Source: Methanosaeta sp. UBA80
GTDB lineage: Archaea > Halobacteriota > Methanosarcinia > Methanotrichales > Methanotrichaceae
DNA length: 6,477 nt
Reading direction: 5' to 3'
NCBI GenBank assembly: GCA_002505805.1
Contig: DAWB01000124.1
Location: forward strand, 1 to 6,477
Shown here: positions 1-5,272 of the stretch, piece after piece
Layout of the letters: every line of letters starts with the position of its first letter
How positions within the stretch are numbered: position 1 is the stretch's first letter
Position numbers and translations under genes: made by a program
The notes under the pieces: generated by a model
Told to the model about the DNA's origin: nothing
The model's database searches: none
The model's input: only the letters and a program-made list of their open reading frames with translations

Positions 1-868
1 ATACCTGTCTATCGTCATGCAGCAGGGCATTGGCGATAAGATGCATCTCCTCAAACATGTCCGGGGAGCTGATCATGACGTTATCCGTACCCGCCGCCAG
101 GTTGATTCCAAGCCTGGCCATCGCCGCCACGGGGGGCAGGCCCACGCCGGTCATGAGGTTGGATCGGGGGCAGACCACCACGGAGATGCCGCGGCTGGCC
201 ACCTGCCTCAGATCAGCATCCTCCGCCCGGTTCATGTGCACCAGAAAATCCGGCTGCAAGGCCAGAGCACTTTCTATGTCCTCCCGGTTGGCCTCGCCGG
301 CATGAACTGCCACCGCCTGGCTTTTCCGGCGGGCCCGGGCCATGGCTGCGGCAATTGTCTCCGGGGAGTGATCTCTGGTGCTGCTGATTCCGAGACCCCA
401 GCAGCTCTCCGGGATCTCCGTCTGGCTTGCATCCGGCCGACCAAGGATATAAGCCAGCAGGGGCATATCTTTCAGGGCCTCCTGCAGCATAGCTACACCC
501 GCCGCTCCTCCCTCCCGAAAGTCGGCAAAAGCAATTGTCCCGCTGGAGAGCATCAGATGCAGGCTTCTTTCCATCCCCTCAATCAACATCTCACGCTGGA
601 TTCTCTCCAGCATCCTGGACTTATAGCCCCCCGGTCCGACCAGCTCCGAGAGCGGCAGAAAGGGTGGATCCTTGAAGCCCGAGTCTCCCAGGTGAACATG
701 GGCATTTACAAATCGAGGGCAGATTATGCCCTCCAGGTCCGCCTCTACCTGCTCTTGTCCGAACTCAGTTATGATTCCATCTCGGATGGCGATGTACCCC
801 TTCTCCGCCTGAAAATCGTCTCCATAAATGATTGTGCCCTGCAGGAGAACCTCGAGCCCTTCCGGCAT
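1..868 (-). CDS. Metal-dependent amidohydrolase, COG0402 (deaminase-like) family; C-terminus outside window
   Basis: I translated the minus strand from ATG 868-866; 289 codons are open to the window edge with no stop, so the C-terminus is missing. The amidohydrolase metal ligands are in the usual order: NAHVHL (H57, H59), VHAGE (H189), VHMN (H211) and AGTDN (D262), preceded by CPRSN (residues 233-237). Before H57 lies the short beta-rich N-terminal part typical of cytosine deaminase, chlorohydrolase and SAH/5'-deoxyadenosine deaminase relatives. These enzymes hydrolyse an amino or halide group from a heterocyclic ring, usually with Fe or Zn, in the cytosol. The substrate cannot be read from the sequence. 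An in-frame stop at 893-895 leaves no other ATG upstream. There is no clear ribosome binding site, which fits a leaderless message. The gene is head to head with arfC, so a role in pyrimidine or flavin metabolism is possible (inference). The family call is firm; the function is open. Confidence 0.88.
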   Translation of the reverse strand, partial: MPEGLEVLLQGTIIYGDDFQAEKGYIAIRDGIITEFGQEQVEADLEGIICPRFVNAHVHLGDSGFKDPPFLPLSELVGPGGYKSRMLERIQREMLIEGMERSLHLMLSSGTIAFADFREGGAAGVAMLQEALKDMPLLAYILGRPDASQTEIPESCWGLGISSTRDHSPETIAAAMARARRKSQAVAVHAGEANREDIESALALQPDFLVHMNRAEDADLRQVASRGISVVVCPRSNLMTGVGLPPVAAMARLGINLAAGTDNVMISSPDMFEEMHLIANALLHDDRQV

Positions 869-892
869 AGCTTGGACTCTAAGACCGGCAAT

Positions 893-906
893 CTATTTAG
901 CTTCTT
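893..906 (-). promoter_or_regulatory. Candidate TATA box with upstream purine element for the amidohydrolase gene
   Basis: Reading the minus strand, AAGAAG (906-901) is followed by CTAAATAG (900-893). The box is centred about 28 bp before the ATG at 868, so with the usual archaeal spacing of about 25 bp transcription would start within a few bases of the start codon. This would give a leaderless mRNA, in agreement with the missing ribosome binding site. Confidence 0.4.
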
Positions 907-925
907 GTCAACTGAATACTGTTGG

Positions 926-941
926 CTATTAACACCTATAG
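926..941 (+). promoter_or_regulatory. Weak candidate TATA region for arfC
   Basis: Two AT-rich octamer-like sites lie in the 96-bp divergent gap: CTATTAA (926-932) and CCTATAG (935-941). The first predicts a start near 955, at the ribosome binding site; the second predicts a start near the ATG. Neither has a convincing upstream purine element, so this is a weak call. Confidence 0.25.
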
Positions 942-953
942 TCGCCATTTCAT

Positions 954-957
954 GGAG
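954..957 (+). promoter_or_regulatory. Ribosome binding site that decides the arfC start
   Basis: GGAG lies seven bases before ATG 965. The open frame continues far upstream to position 17, antisense to the amidohydrolase gene, so this site together with the family alignment is what places the true start at 965. A TTG at 983, with a G-rich stretch before it, is the only serious alternative. Confidence 0.55.
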
Positions 958-964
958 CGAAGAG

Positions 965-1657
965 ATGGGGGGATGGGGGACTTTGACCAGACCATTTGTA
1001 TTCATCAACAGCGCCATGAGCGCTGACGGCAAGATCAGCACAATTAACCGCCGCCAGGTGAGGATCTCAAGCCGGGAGGACCTGGCCAGGGTGGACCGTC
1101 TCCGATCGGAGAGCGATGCGGTAATGGTGGGAGTTGGCACGGTTCTGGCCGACGATCCGGGACTTGGGGTCAAGTCCGATCAGCTGCGCCGAGCCAGGCA
1201 AGAGAGGGGTCTTTCTGAGAGCCCCTTGCGCATCGTGGCCGACAGCCGGGCCAGGACGCCGCTTACGGCCAGAGTTTTGGGGCCTGGATGCATCCTGGCT
1301 GTGGCCCGTTCCGCTCCGGCAGAGCGGCTCAAACTCCTCTCCCGGCATAGCGAGATCATCTGCTGCGGACAATACCGGGTGGATATTAAAGATCTCTTCT
1401 CACTTCTCCATGAGAGAGGAATTGAAAGGATCATGGTGGAAGGAGGCGCATCTCTGAACTGGTCTTTAGTCAGTCAGGGGCTGGTGGATGAGATCTATGT
1501 CTATATGGGGCCGATTTTCATAGGAGGAGAGAGAGCGCCCACCCTGCTGGACGGAGAAGGTTATAGAAATGATTTCCCGCCCCTCCGCCTTGCCGCGGTA
1601 GAGCGGCTGGATGAGGGAGTGCTTCTCAAATGGACCCTCGCCGGCGAACCACCCTGA
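965..1657 (+). CDS. arfC: 2,5-diamino-6-ribosylamino-4(3H)-pyrimidinone 5'-phosphate reductase (riboflavin/F420 pathway)
   Basis: A 230-residue protein of the RibD C-terminal, DHFR-like reductase family, close in length to the Methanocaldococcus enzyme MJ0671 (about 224). It uses NAD(P)H to reduce the ribosyl chain of 2,5-diamino-6-ribosylamino-pyrimidinone 5'-phosphate to ribityl. In archaea and fungi this happens before deamination; the products are riboflavin and, through the same pyrimidine, coenzyme F420. Visible hallmarks are SADGK (19-23), the nucleotide-binding stretch G56-V-G-T-V-L-A-D-D-P65, VADS (91-94), MVEGG (157-161) followed by LNW, and IGGERAPTLLDGEG (186-199). The N-terminal deaminase domain of bacterial RibD is absent, as expected for an archaeal enzyme. 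The frame is open back to position 17, but that part is only the antisense shadow of the divergent amidohydrolase. The GGAG site and the start of family similarity both support ATG 965. It converges on the universal stress protein gene with a 27-bp gap and no obvious terminator. Confidence 0.93.
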   Translation: MGGWGTLTRPFVFINSAMSADGKISTINRRQVRISSREDLARVDRLRSESDAVMVGVGTVLADDPGLGVKSDQLRRARQERGLSESPLRIVADSRARTPLTARVLGPGCILAVARSAPAERLKLLSRHSEIICCGQYRVDIKDLFSLLHERGIERIMVEGGASLNWSLVSQGLVDEIYVYMGPIFIGGERAPTLLDGEGYRNDFPPLRLAAVERLDEGVLLKWTLAGEPP

Positions 1658-1684
1658 AGAGCTTGCATTATCCGTCTCTTATCC

Positions 1685-2149
1685 TCAAAATGGCTTTTCC
1701 CTGTCTTTAACCACAAGCACCGGGATCTTGGAGCTTCTCACCACCTTGTCGGCAACGCTGCCCAAAAAGAATCTATCCAATCCGCTGGCCCCTATGCCGC
1801 CCATTACGATGAGGCCCGCCTTTTCCTCTTCTGCTATGCGGATGATGTCCTGGGCAGGATATCCTTCTGCAATCCTTCTGATGGCCGGAATGGCCGCTTT
1901 GTCTGCCATCTTCGCCACGCTTCTGGTTGCCTTCTCCCCCTGATCCTGCAGACTGCTTCTGATGCCTGCAATCATATCATCAGATGACTTTGCGGTCAGG
2001 TCGCCCAGAGGAGCATATTCCTTGCCTATATCAACCACATATAGAGCGATGATGGTAGAGCCGTAAAGCATGGCCATCTCCACTGCCGCCTCTGCCGCCC
2101 TATGGCTGTGTTTGGAGCCGTCGGTTGCAATTAATATGCGCTCGAACAT
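1685..2149 (-). CDS. Universal stress protein, UspA family, ATP-binding type
   Basis: A 154-residue single-domain Usp, the usual length. The first strand ILIATDGS (5-12) carries the adenine-contacting Asp10. Near the end is the complete nucleotide motif G-x2-G-x9-G-S (G117, G120, G130, S131), followed by the closing strand PVLVV (143-147). This is the ATP-binding class typified by MJ0577, as opposed to UspA proteins that lack the motif. Such proteins are cytosolic homodimers thought to act as ATP- or AMP-sensing switches in stress; the client here is unknown. The start at ATG 2149 has a GGGGATCA ribosome binding site five bases upstream. The gene appears to be a single transcription unit: it converges with arfC, has its own TATA box, and is separated by 166 bp from the next gene on the same strand, with T-runs in between. 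Confidence 0.93.
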   Translation of the reverse strand: MFERILIATDGSKHSHRAAEAAVEMAMLYGSTIIALYVVDIGKEYAPLGDLTAKSSDDMIAGIRSSLQDQGEKATRSVAKMADKAAIPAIRRIAEGYPAQDIIRIAEEEKAGLIVMGGIGASGLDRFFLGSVADKVVRSSKIPVLVVKDREKPF

Positions 2150-2154
2150 TTTCT

Positions 2155-2190
2155 GATCCCCAAAGATATTATGCTGTTATGATATAATTA
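2155..2190 (-). promoter_or_regulatory. Promoter and ribosome binding site of the universal stress protein gene
   Basis: On the minus strand an AT-rich box, TAATTATATC (2190-2181), is centred about 37 bp before the ATG and predicts a transcript start near 2160. GGGGATCA (2162-2155), five bases before the ATG, resembles the GGTGATC complement of the archaeal 16S 3' end. The leader would therefore be very short and consist of little more than the ribosome binding site. A second TATA-like stretch, TTTATTTAAA (2280-2271), could give a longer leader. Confidence 0.5.
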
Positions 2191-2277
2191 TGTAATTGCC
2201 AAAAACATCATCAATAGCTGGATATCTCAGGAAGAGGCGGCTCTCATCGTCATGGCCGAAAGATACTTTGTTTAAAT

Positions 2278-2307
2278 AAAAGATATTATAAAAATTTTTG
2301 TTAAAAT
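2278..2307 (-). terminator. T-run terminator cluster after the CP-repeat membrane protein gene
   Basis: Starting about 9 bases after the stop codon at 2316, the minus strand carries three T-runs of four, five and four bases (2307-2304, 2294-2290, 2281-2278) in a very AT-rich setting, without a strong GC hairpin. Archaeal RNA polymerase terminates at such oligo-T tracts. The rest of the 2150-2315 gap holds the stress protein promoter; I see no gene in it. Confidence 0.5.
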
Positions 2308-2315
2308 CTCTGCGA

Positions 2316-2996
2316 TTAAGGGCAGGGCAGGGTCAATACCGAGTTATAGCCGCCGCTCTCAAGTGACATCCTCATATTCAAGTATCCCGAATACTGTCCG
2401 GTCATAGTATAGACAGGCACTGCCCTGGCGCTTCTCTGAACATGGGCTCCTACCTTGGCTGTCCCTTCCACCTCGGAATGGACGCTGTAGACTGATTCAT
2501 TGTCCGTCTCAGCCACTGTAGTGTCCTTGATCAACTCCACCAGATCGGAGTAGCTCTCGGAGTAAACCGATCCCACCTCGTAGTTCTTGGCGCAGAGGGC
2601 GTTCTTGAGATCGCTCTTGGTAATGGGTGCGGCATATCTGGTGGGGCGGTTCTGGAATACCCCCCACTCATTGGCCCAGATCTCATTGTAGCCATTTCCT
2701 CCATAAACCTGGGCGTCAATGGTTCGGGAGACTGTGCCTGTGCCCCTGGTTCCTGTGACCAGCTTCTGGCCTTCATAGCCTTCTGCCGTCTGGTAGATGC
2801 GCATATCGTTTATGGTGCCCTGGCTGTATATCCAGGAGTGCTCGGTGAAGACCTGCACCTCCGGGCACCCATTTCCCGGGCATGTATTTTCTGGACATGT
2901 TCTTCCGGGGCAGCTACCTTCAATTAAGCCTGCCATAGCCAGTAATATAGCCAGGACAAGAAATCCGATGACCAAAAATTCCAGATTCCCTCTCAT
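2316..2996 (-). CDS. Unrecognised envelope-anchored protein with a CPxxx cysteine ladder
   Basis: A 226-residue protein I do not recognise. After a short N-terminus (MRGNLE) comes one strongly hydrophobic stretch at about residues 7-25, either a signal peptide or a signal anchor. It is followed directly by four CP pairs five residues apart (C29, C34, C39, C44). The remaining 180 residues are rich in Tyr, Ser, Thr, Gly and Asn with alternating polar and hydrophobic residues, as in secreted beta-sheet domains; two more cysteines lie at 135 and 225, the latter in the final LPCP. An extracytoplasmic location is inferred. An in-frame ATG at 3026 would add ten residues (236 in all), but it lies upstream of the start expected from the TATA box at 3038-3047. 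ATG 2996 also has GGTGGG just before it, so I prefer it. The gene follows nop5 on the same strand but probably has its own transcript. Confidence 0.72.
   Translation of the reverse strand: MRGNLEFLVIGFLVLAILLAMAGLIEGSCPGRTCPENTCPGNGCPEVQVFTEHSWIYSQGTINDMRIYQTAEGYEGQKLVTGTRGTGTVSRTIDAQVYGGNGYNEIWANEWGVFQNRPTRYAAPITKSDLKNALCAKNYEVGSVYSESYSDLVELIKDTTVAETDNESVYSVHSEVEGTAKVGAHVQRSARAVPVYTMTGQYSGYLNMRMSLESGGYNSVLTLPCP
2862..2912 (-). repeat. Tandem 15-bp repeat encoding CPxxx units
   Basis: Three full copies and one partial copy of a 15-bp unit of the form TG(C/T)CC(N)GRA... encode CPGRT, CPENT, CPGNG and CP. The copies have drifted at the DNA level but keep Cys-Pro exactly every five codons, which suggests that the spacing is selected. 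Confidence 0.7.
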
Positions 2997-2999
2997 CCA

Positions 3000-3047
3000 C
3001 CCACCATAATCTGATATCTGTCTCATATCAGGGCATCAAATATAAAT
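3000..3047 (-). promoter_or_regulatory. TATA box and ribosome binding site of the CP-repeat protein gene
   Basis: On the minus strand ATTTATATTT (3047-3038) is a good archaeal TATA box in the 58-bp gap after nop5. It predicts a transcript start near 3017, which is downstream of the ATG at 3026 and upstream of the ATG at 2996. GGTGGG (3005-3000) then serves as the ribosome binding site for 2996. Confidence 0.6.
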
Positions 3048-3054
3048 CTGATCC

Positions 3055-3918
3055 CTATCCACGGAGCTTGGCCCTCCTCGCCCCATTCTGCCTGATCTGA
3101 ATCAATCGAGCCGCCAGGGACTCCTGCAAATCCTGGGATAGCCCTGCCCCATTGGCATCCAGCCTGGCGGCTATGGCCAGCTTTGCTGCCAGGGACCTGG
3201 CCGCCCTGCCCCGCAGCCGGCGGGGTGAGCCGACGACGGCGGGATGGCGATAGATGATGCCGTGCTTGGGAGACGGTGCATGGCCTTTGAGGTGCTTGAA
3301 TAGCGATTTCTCCGCCCCCATCACCTGCAGGCGGCTGGAGGGCATTCTCGCCAGGCGTGAGAGGCCCCCGGCCCGGAAGACCAGCCTGGCGGCCAGTATG
3401 GGACCGGCCAGTGCGGAGAGATTGGGGGCCAGGGACTGGACAGCATCCGAGACCACATCCTCCATGGCCTGGCGCGATTCCCGGAGATCCATTATGGCCT
3501 CTGCCAGCCTGCCCATATTCCGGTCTTCCCTCAGACCCTCCGCCAGGCTCCTGCCATGCACTATCTCCTGGCGGTGCAATCTGGACCATTCATAGAGCCG
3601 CTCGTCCAGCAGATTGATGGCCTGGGACATGCCATCCAAAGCCTGCACGGCCATGAGCAGATCCTGCTGTGCGCCAGCACTCTCTTCCAGCTTTCCTTTC
3701 GCCAGAGATATGGCATATTCTCTTAAATTTTGATTGTACTGAGAGTCTTCGGAGAAGACACCGGCTTCCAGGGACATCCGGCGCAGATCCGGCTGGGGAA
3801 GTGGATAAGCCCCTCTCTCCTCCGGGCCTGGGAAGATGATCTCCTCTTTGCTTTCATCATCCCGCAGGAGCTTGCCGCTTTCCAGATCGATCCTGCCAAA
3901 CCAGGTTATGATCTCCAT
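3055..3918 (-). CDS. nop5: Nop5, core protein of box C/D sRNPs (NOP domain), short form
   Basis: Nop5 bridges L7Ae bound to box C/D guide RNA and the methyltransferase fibrillarin, for 2'-O-methylation of rRNA and tRNA. From ATG 3918 (287 residues) the parts are: a small N-terminal domain (MEIITWFGRIDLESGK, 1-16), an acidic/proline linker (20-45), the helical coiled-coil part (about 60-165, with INLLDERLYEWSRLH at 101-115), and the NOP RNA-binding domain (about 170-255). The NOP domain has the near-invariant GAEKSLFKHL (201-210), PKHGIIYRHP (217-226), RGRAARSLAAK and AIAARLD. The tail is basic. It is shorter than many archaeal Nop5 proteins (roughly 370-420 residues), chiefly in the N-terminal domain and the missing Lys/Glu-rich tail. 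The frame extends to a TTG at 3969, but the TATA box at 3974-3983 puts transcription near 3952, so that start is unlikely. ATGs at 3939 and 3936 remain possible. No ribosome binding site is visible for any of them. Fibrillarin (flpA), often the neighbour, is absent here. Confidence 0.92.
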   Translation of the reverse strand: MEIITWFGRIDLESGKLLRDDESKEEIIFPGPEERGAYPLPQPDLRRMSLEAGVFSEDSQYNQNLREYAISLAKGKLEESAGAQQDLLMAVQALDGMSQAINLLDERLYEWSRLHRQEIVHGRSLAEGLREDRNMGRLAEAIMDLRESRQAMEDVVSDAVQSLAPNLSALAGPILAARLVFRAGGLSRLARMPSSRLQVMGAEKSLFKHLKGHAPSPKHGIIYRHPAVVGSPRRLRGRAARSLAAKLAIAARLDANGAGLSQDLQESLAARLIQIRQNGARRAKLRG

Positions 3919-3973
3919 TGCAGAATAGCTCTGCATCATATGGCATAGATTACTTTCGCCCCGCTTCAATCTA

Positions 3974-3989
3974 GGTTAAATACTTCCGG
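3974..3989 (-). promoter_or_regulatory. TATA box and upstream element of nop5
   Basis: On the minus strand CGGAA(G) is followed by GTATTTAACC (3983-3974), a purine-rich recognition element plus TATA box. The predicted transcript start, near 3952, excludes the TTG start at 3969 and leaves a leader of about 13 to 35 bases depending on the ATG used. Confidence 0.6.
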
Positions 3990-3993
3990 GGCG

Positions 3994-4001
3994 CTTATAA
4001 C
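3994..4001 (+). promoter_or_regulatory. TATA box of the rpa operon
   Basis: CTTATAAC, preceded by the GC-rich stretch TTCCGGGGCG, predicts a start near 4024. An A8 tract (4013-4020) lies between the box and the start, where easy DNA melting would help initiation. The box is only ten base pairs from the oppositely directed nop5 TATA box. Confidence 0.55.
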
Positions 4002-4023
4002 ATTTACCTCTCAAAAAAAACCA

Positions 4024-4028
4024 GGGGG
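4024..4028 (+). promoter_or_regulatory. Ribosome binding site of rpa
   Basis: AGGGGG ends four bases before ATG 4033 and ten bases before a second in-frame ATG at 4039. The first is preferred by order, but the second is not excluded and would remove only two residues. Confidence 0.5.
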
Positions 4029-4032
4029 CTAT

Positions 4033-5271
4033 ATGTCTATGAAAGAGATGGTTGACCAGATAAGGGTCCGTCTTCGGGATCAGAAGATCGATGTATCCAA
4101 TGAGGATATCGAATCGCGCCTGAAAAAGCTCATTGTTGATTTTCGTGTACCTGAAGGCGAGGCCAGAAGATCGGTTTTAAATTATTTCCTGAAAGAGCAT
4201 GGGATCATGCCTGTCGCCCGGGCCAGCTCGGAGAAGGTAAAGATTGAAGATATCAAAGAGGCGGGACGGTGGGTGGACCTGGAGATCAAGGTCCTGGACC
4301 TCTGGGAACCTGCCTCGGGCAGCATATCCCAGACCGGCCTGGTGGGAGATGGAACCGGATCGCTGAAGTTCGTCAAATGGACCAAATCAGAGCTGCCCGA
4401 TCTGGAGCTGGGCAAGAGCTATATCCTCCGAAGGGTGGTGACGGATGAGTTTCAGGGCCGCTTCTCGGTCAAGCTCAATAAAACCAGCCAGATCGAGCCG
4501 CTGGAAACGGATGTGGAGGCTAGATCAGCAGGCAGAGCATCAGCAGAGCCGGTCAGGGTGGTGGAGATCAATGAACCGGGCCGCTGGGTGGACCTTGAGG
4601 TAAAGGTGGCCCAGCTATGGGAGACCAATAGCGAGTCCATCTCCCAGTCCGGACTGGTAGGGGACGAGACAGGCACTATAAAGTTCGTCAAATGGGCCAA
4701 GGCGGAGCTGCCCAATCTGGAGGAGGGCAAGAGCTACAGGCTAAGCAACCTGGTCACAGACGAGTTTCAGGGCCGCTTCTCGGTCAAGCTCAATAAAACC
4801 AGCCAGATACAGCCTCTTGATTGCGATATAGCCATTGGGTCGGTGGCGTCTGAGTTCTCCGGCGCTCTGGTGGACCTGCAGAAGGGCTCCGGGCTGATCA
4901 AGCGTTGCCCCGTCTGCAAGAGATCCCTGGCCAAAGGGGTCTGCACCGAGCACGGCAAGGTGGAGGGAACATACGATCTGCGCATCAAGGCAGTTCTTGA
5001 TGACGGCCGCCGGGTTCAGGATGTTCTCATAAATCGGGAGACCACGGAGAGGCTGGTGGACATCACCCTGGAACAGGCCAAACAGATGGCCATGGAGGCG
5101 CTGGATCATGAGGTGGTCCGCTCCATGATCGAGGGCAAGATGATGGGCAGATACTATACCGTCACCGGACCCAGGGTCGACCGCTACCTTCTGGTGGAGA
5201 GCATCAATGAGATGCCCGCAGTCTCTGCGGCCCAGGTGGAAGATCTCTTGACCTCTCTGGAGGTGGCCTGA
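4033..5271 (+). CDS. rpa: Replication protein A, single-stranded DNA binding, two OB folds plus zinc finger
   Basis: A 412-residue RPA with the layout of the Methanosarcina RPA2/RPA3 class. Residues 1-60 form a charged helical N-terminal domain. OB fold 1 (about 69-158) and OB fold 2 (about 174-263) follow as near copies 105 residues apart. Then come a zinc finger with C292, C295, C304 and H307 (CxxC-x8-CxxH) and a C-terminal domain (about 310-410) that probably wraps around the zinc and completes a further OB-like fold. In both OB folds the GRWVDLE strand, the G(D/E)xTG turn, KFVKW and DEFQGRFSVKLNKTSQI are conserved, with aromatic residues suited to stacking on DNA bases. RPA coats single-stranded DNA in replication and repair. 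The stop is one base before the next gene, whose ribosome binding site lies in the last rpa codons, so the two subunits are likely made in step. All the zinc ligands are present. The family call is firm. Confidence 0.94.
   Translation: MSMKEMVDQIRVRLRDQKIDVSNEDIESRLKKLIVDFRVPEGEARRSVLNYFLKEHGIMPVARASSEKVKIEDIKEAGRWVDLEIKVLDLWEPASGSISQTGLVGDGTGSLKFVKWTKSELPDLELGKSYILRRVVTDEFQGRFSVKLNKTSQIEPLETDVEARSAGRASAEPVRVVEINEPGRWVDLEVKVAQLWETNSESISQSGLVGDETGTIKFVKWAKAELPNLEEGKSYRLSNLVTDEFQGRFSVKLNKTSQIQPLDCDIAIGSVASEFSGALVDLQKGSGLIKRCPVCKRSLAKGVCTEHGKVEGTYDLRIKAVLDDGRRVQDVLINRETTERLVDITLEQAKQMAMEALDHEVVRSMIEGKMMGRYYTVTGPRVDRYLLVESINEMPAVSAAQVEDLLTSLEVA
4237..4506 (+). repeat. OB-fold repeat copy 1 in rpa
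   Basis: This is the first copy of an in-frame duplication with a period of exactly 315 bp (105 codons). A 47-bp block at 4447-4493 and a 15-bp block at 4366-4380 are identical in copy 2 at the same offset; the rest has diverged in both silent and replacement positions. Confidence 0.9.
4552..4821 (+). repeat. OB-fold repeat copy 2 in rpa
   Basis: This is the second copy of the 315-bp-period duplication. The identical blocks are at 4762-4808 (47 bp) and 4681-4695 (15 bp). Most differences between the copies fall in the N-terminal half of the fold and in the loop equivalent to residues 130-137. Confidence 0.9.
5259..5265 (+). promoter_or_regulatory. Strong ribosome binding site of the RPA-associated protein gene, inside rpa
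   Basis: GGAGGTG is a full match to the 16S 3' end complement and ends seven bases before ATG 5273. It overlaps the last rpa codons, the usual arrangement for translational coupling. Confidence 0.85.
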
Positions 5272-5272
5272 A

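Noticed and set aside
17..964. Long plus-strand open frame continuous with arfC, suggesting a 546-residue fusion protein
   Set aside because: Its first 316 residues lack any domain logic and are antisense to the amidohydrolase, whose frame carries all metal ligands. arfC has its own ribosome binding site and the normal family length from 965.
1658..1684. Terminator between convergent arfC and the stress protein gene
   Set aside because: The 27-bp gap has no T-run of four or more on either strand and no clear stem, so no terminator can be supported.
2221..2275. Possible tiny genes in the gap before the stress protein gene (7-8 codons on either strand)
   Set aside because: They are too short, have no ribosome binding site and no conserved motif; the gap is better explained as terminator plus promoter.
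2897..2920. Lipobox at C29 of the CP-repeat protein
   Set aside because: The residues before the cysteine are I-E-G-S. Glu at -3 does not fit the usual lipobox, so lipid attachment is not claimed.
3023..3589. Minus-strand open frame of 188 codons inside nop5 in another frame
   Set aside because: Its composition is Gly/Pro/Arg-rich, as expected from a shifted GC-rich gene, while the nop5 frame has the full NOP signature.
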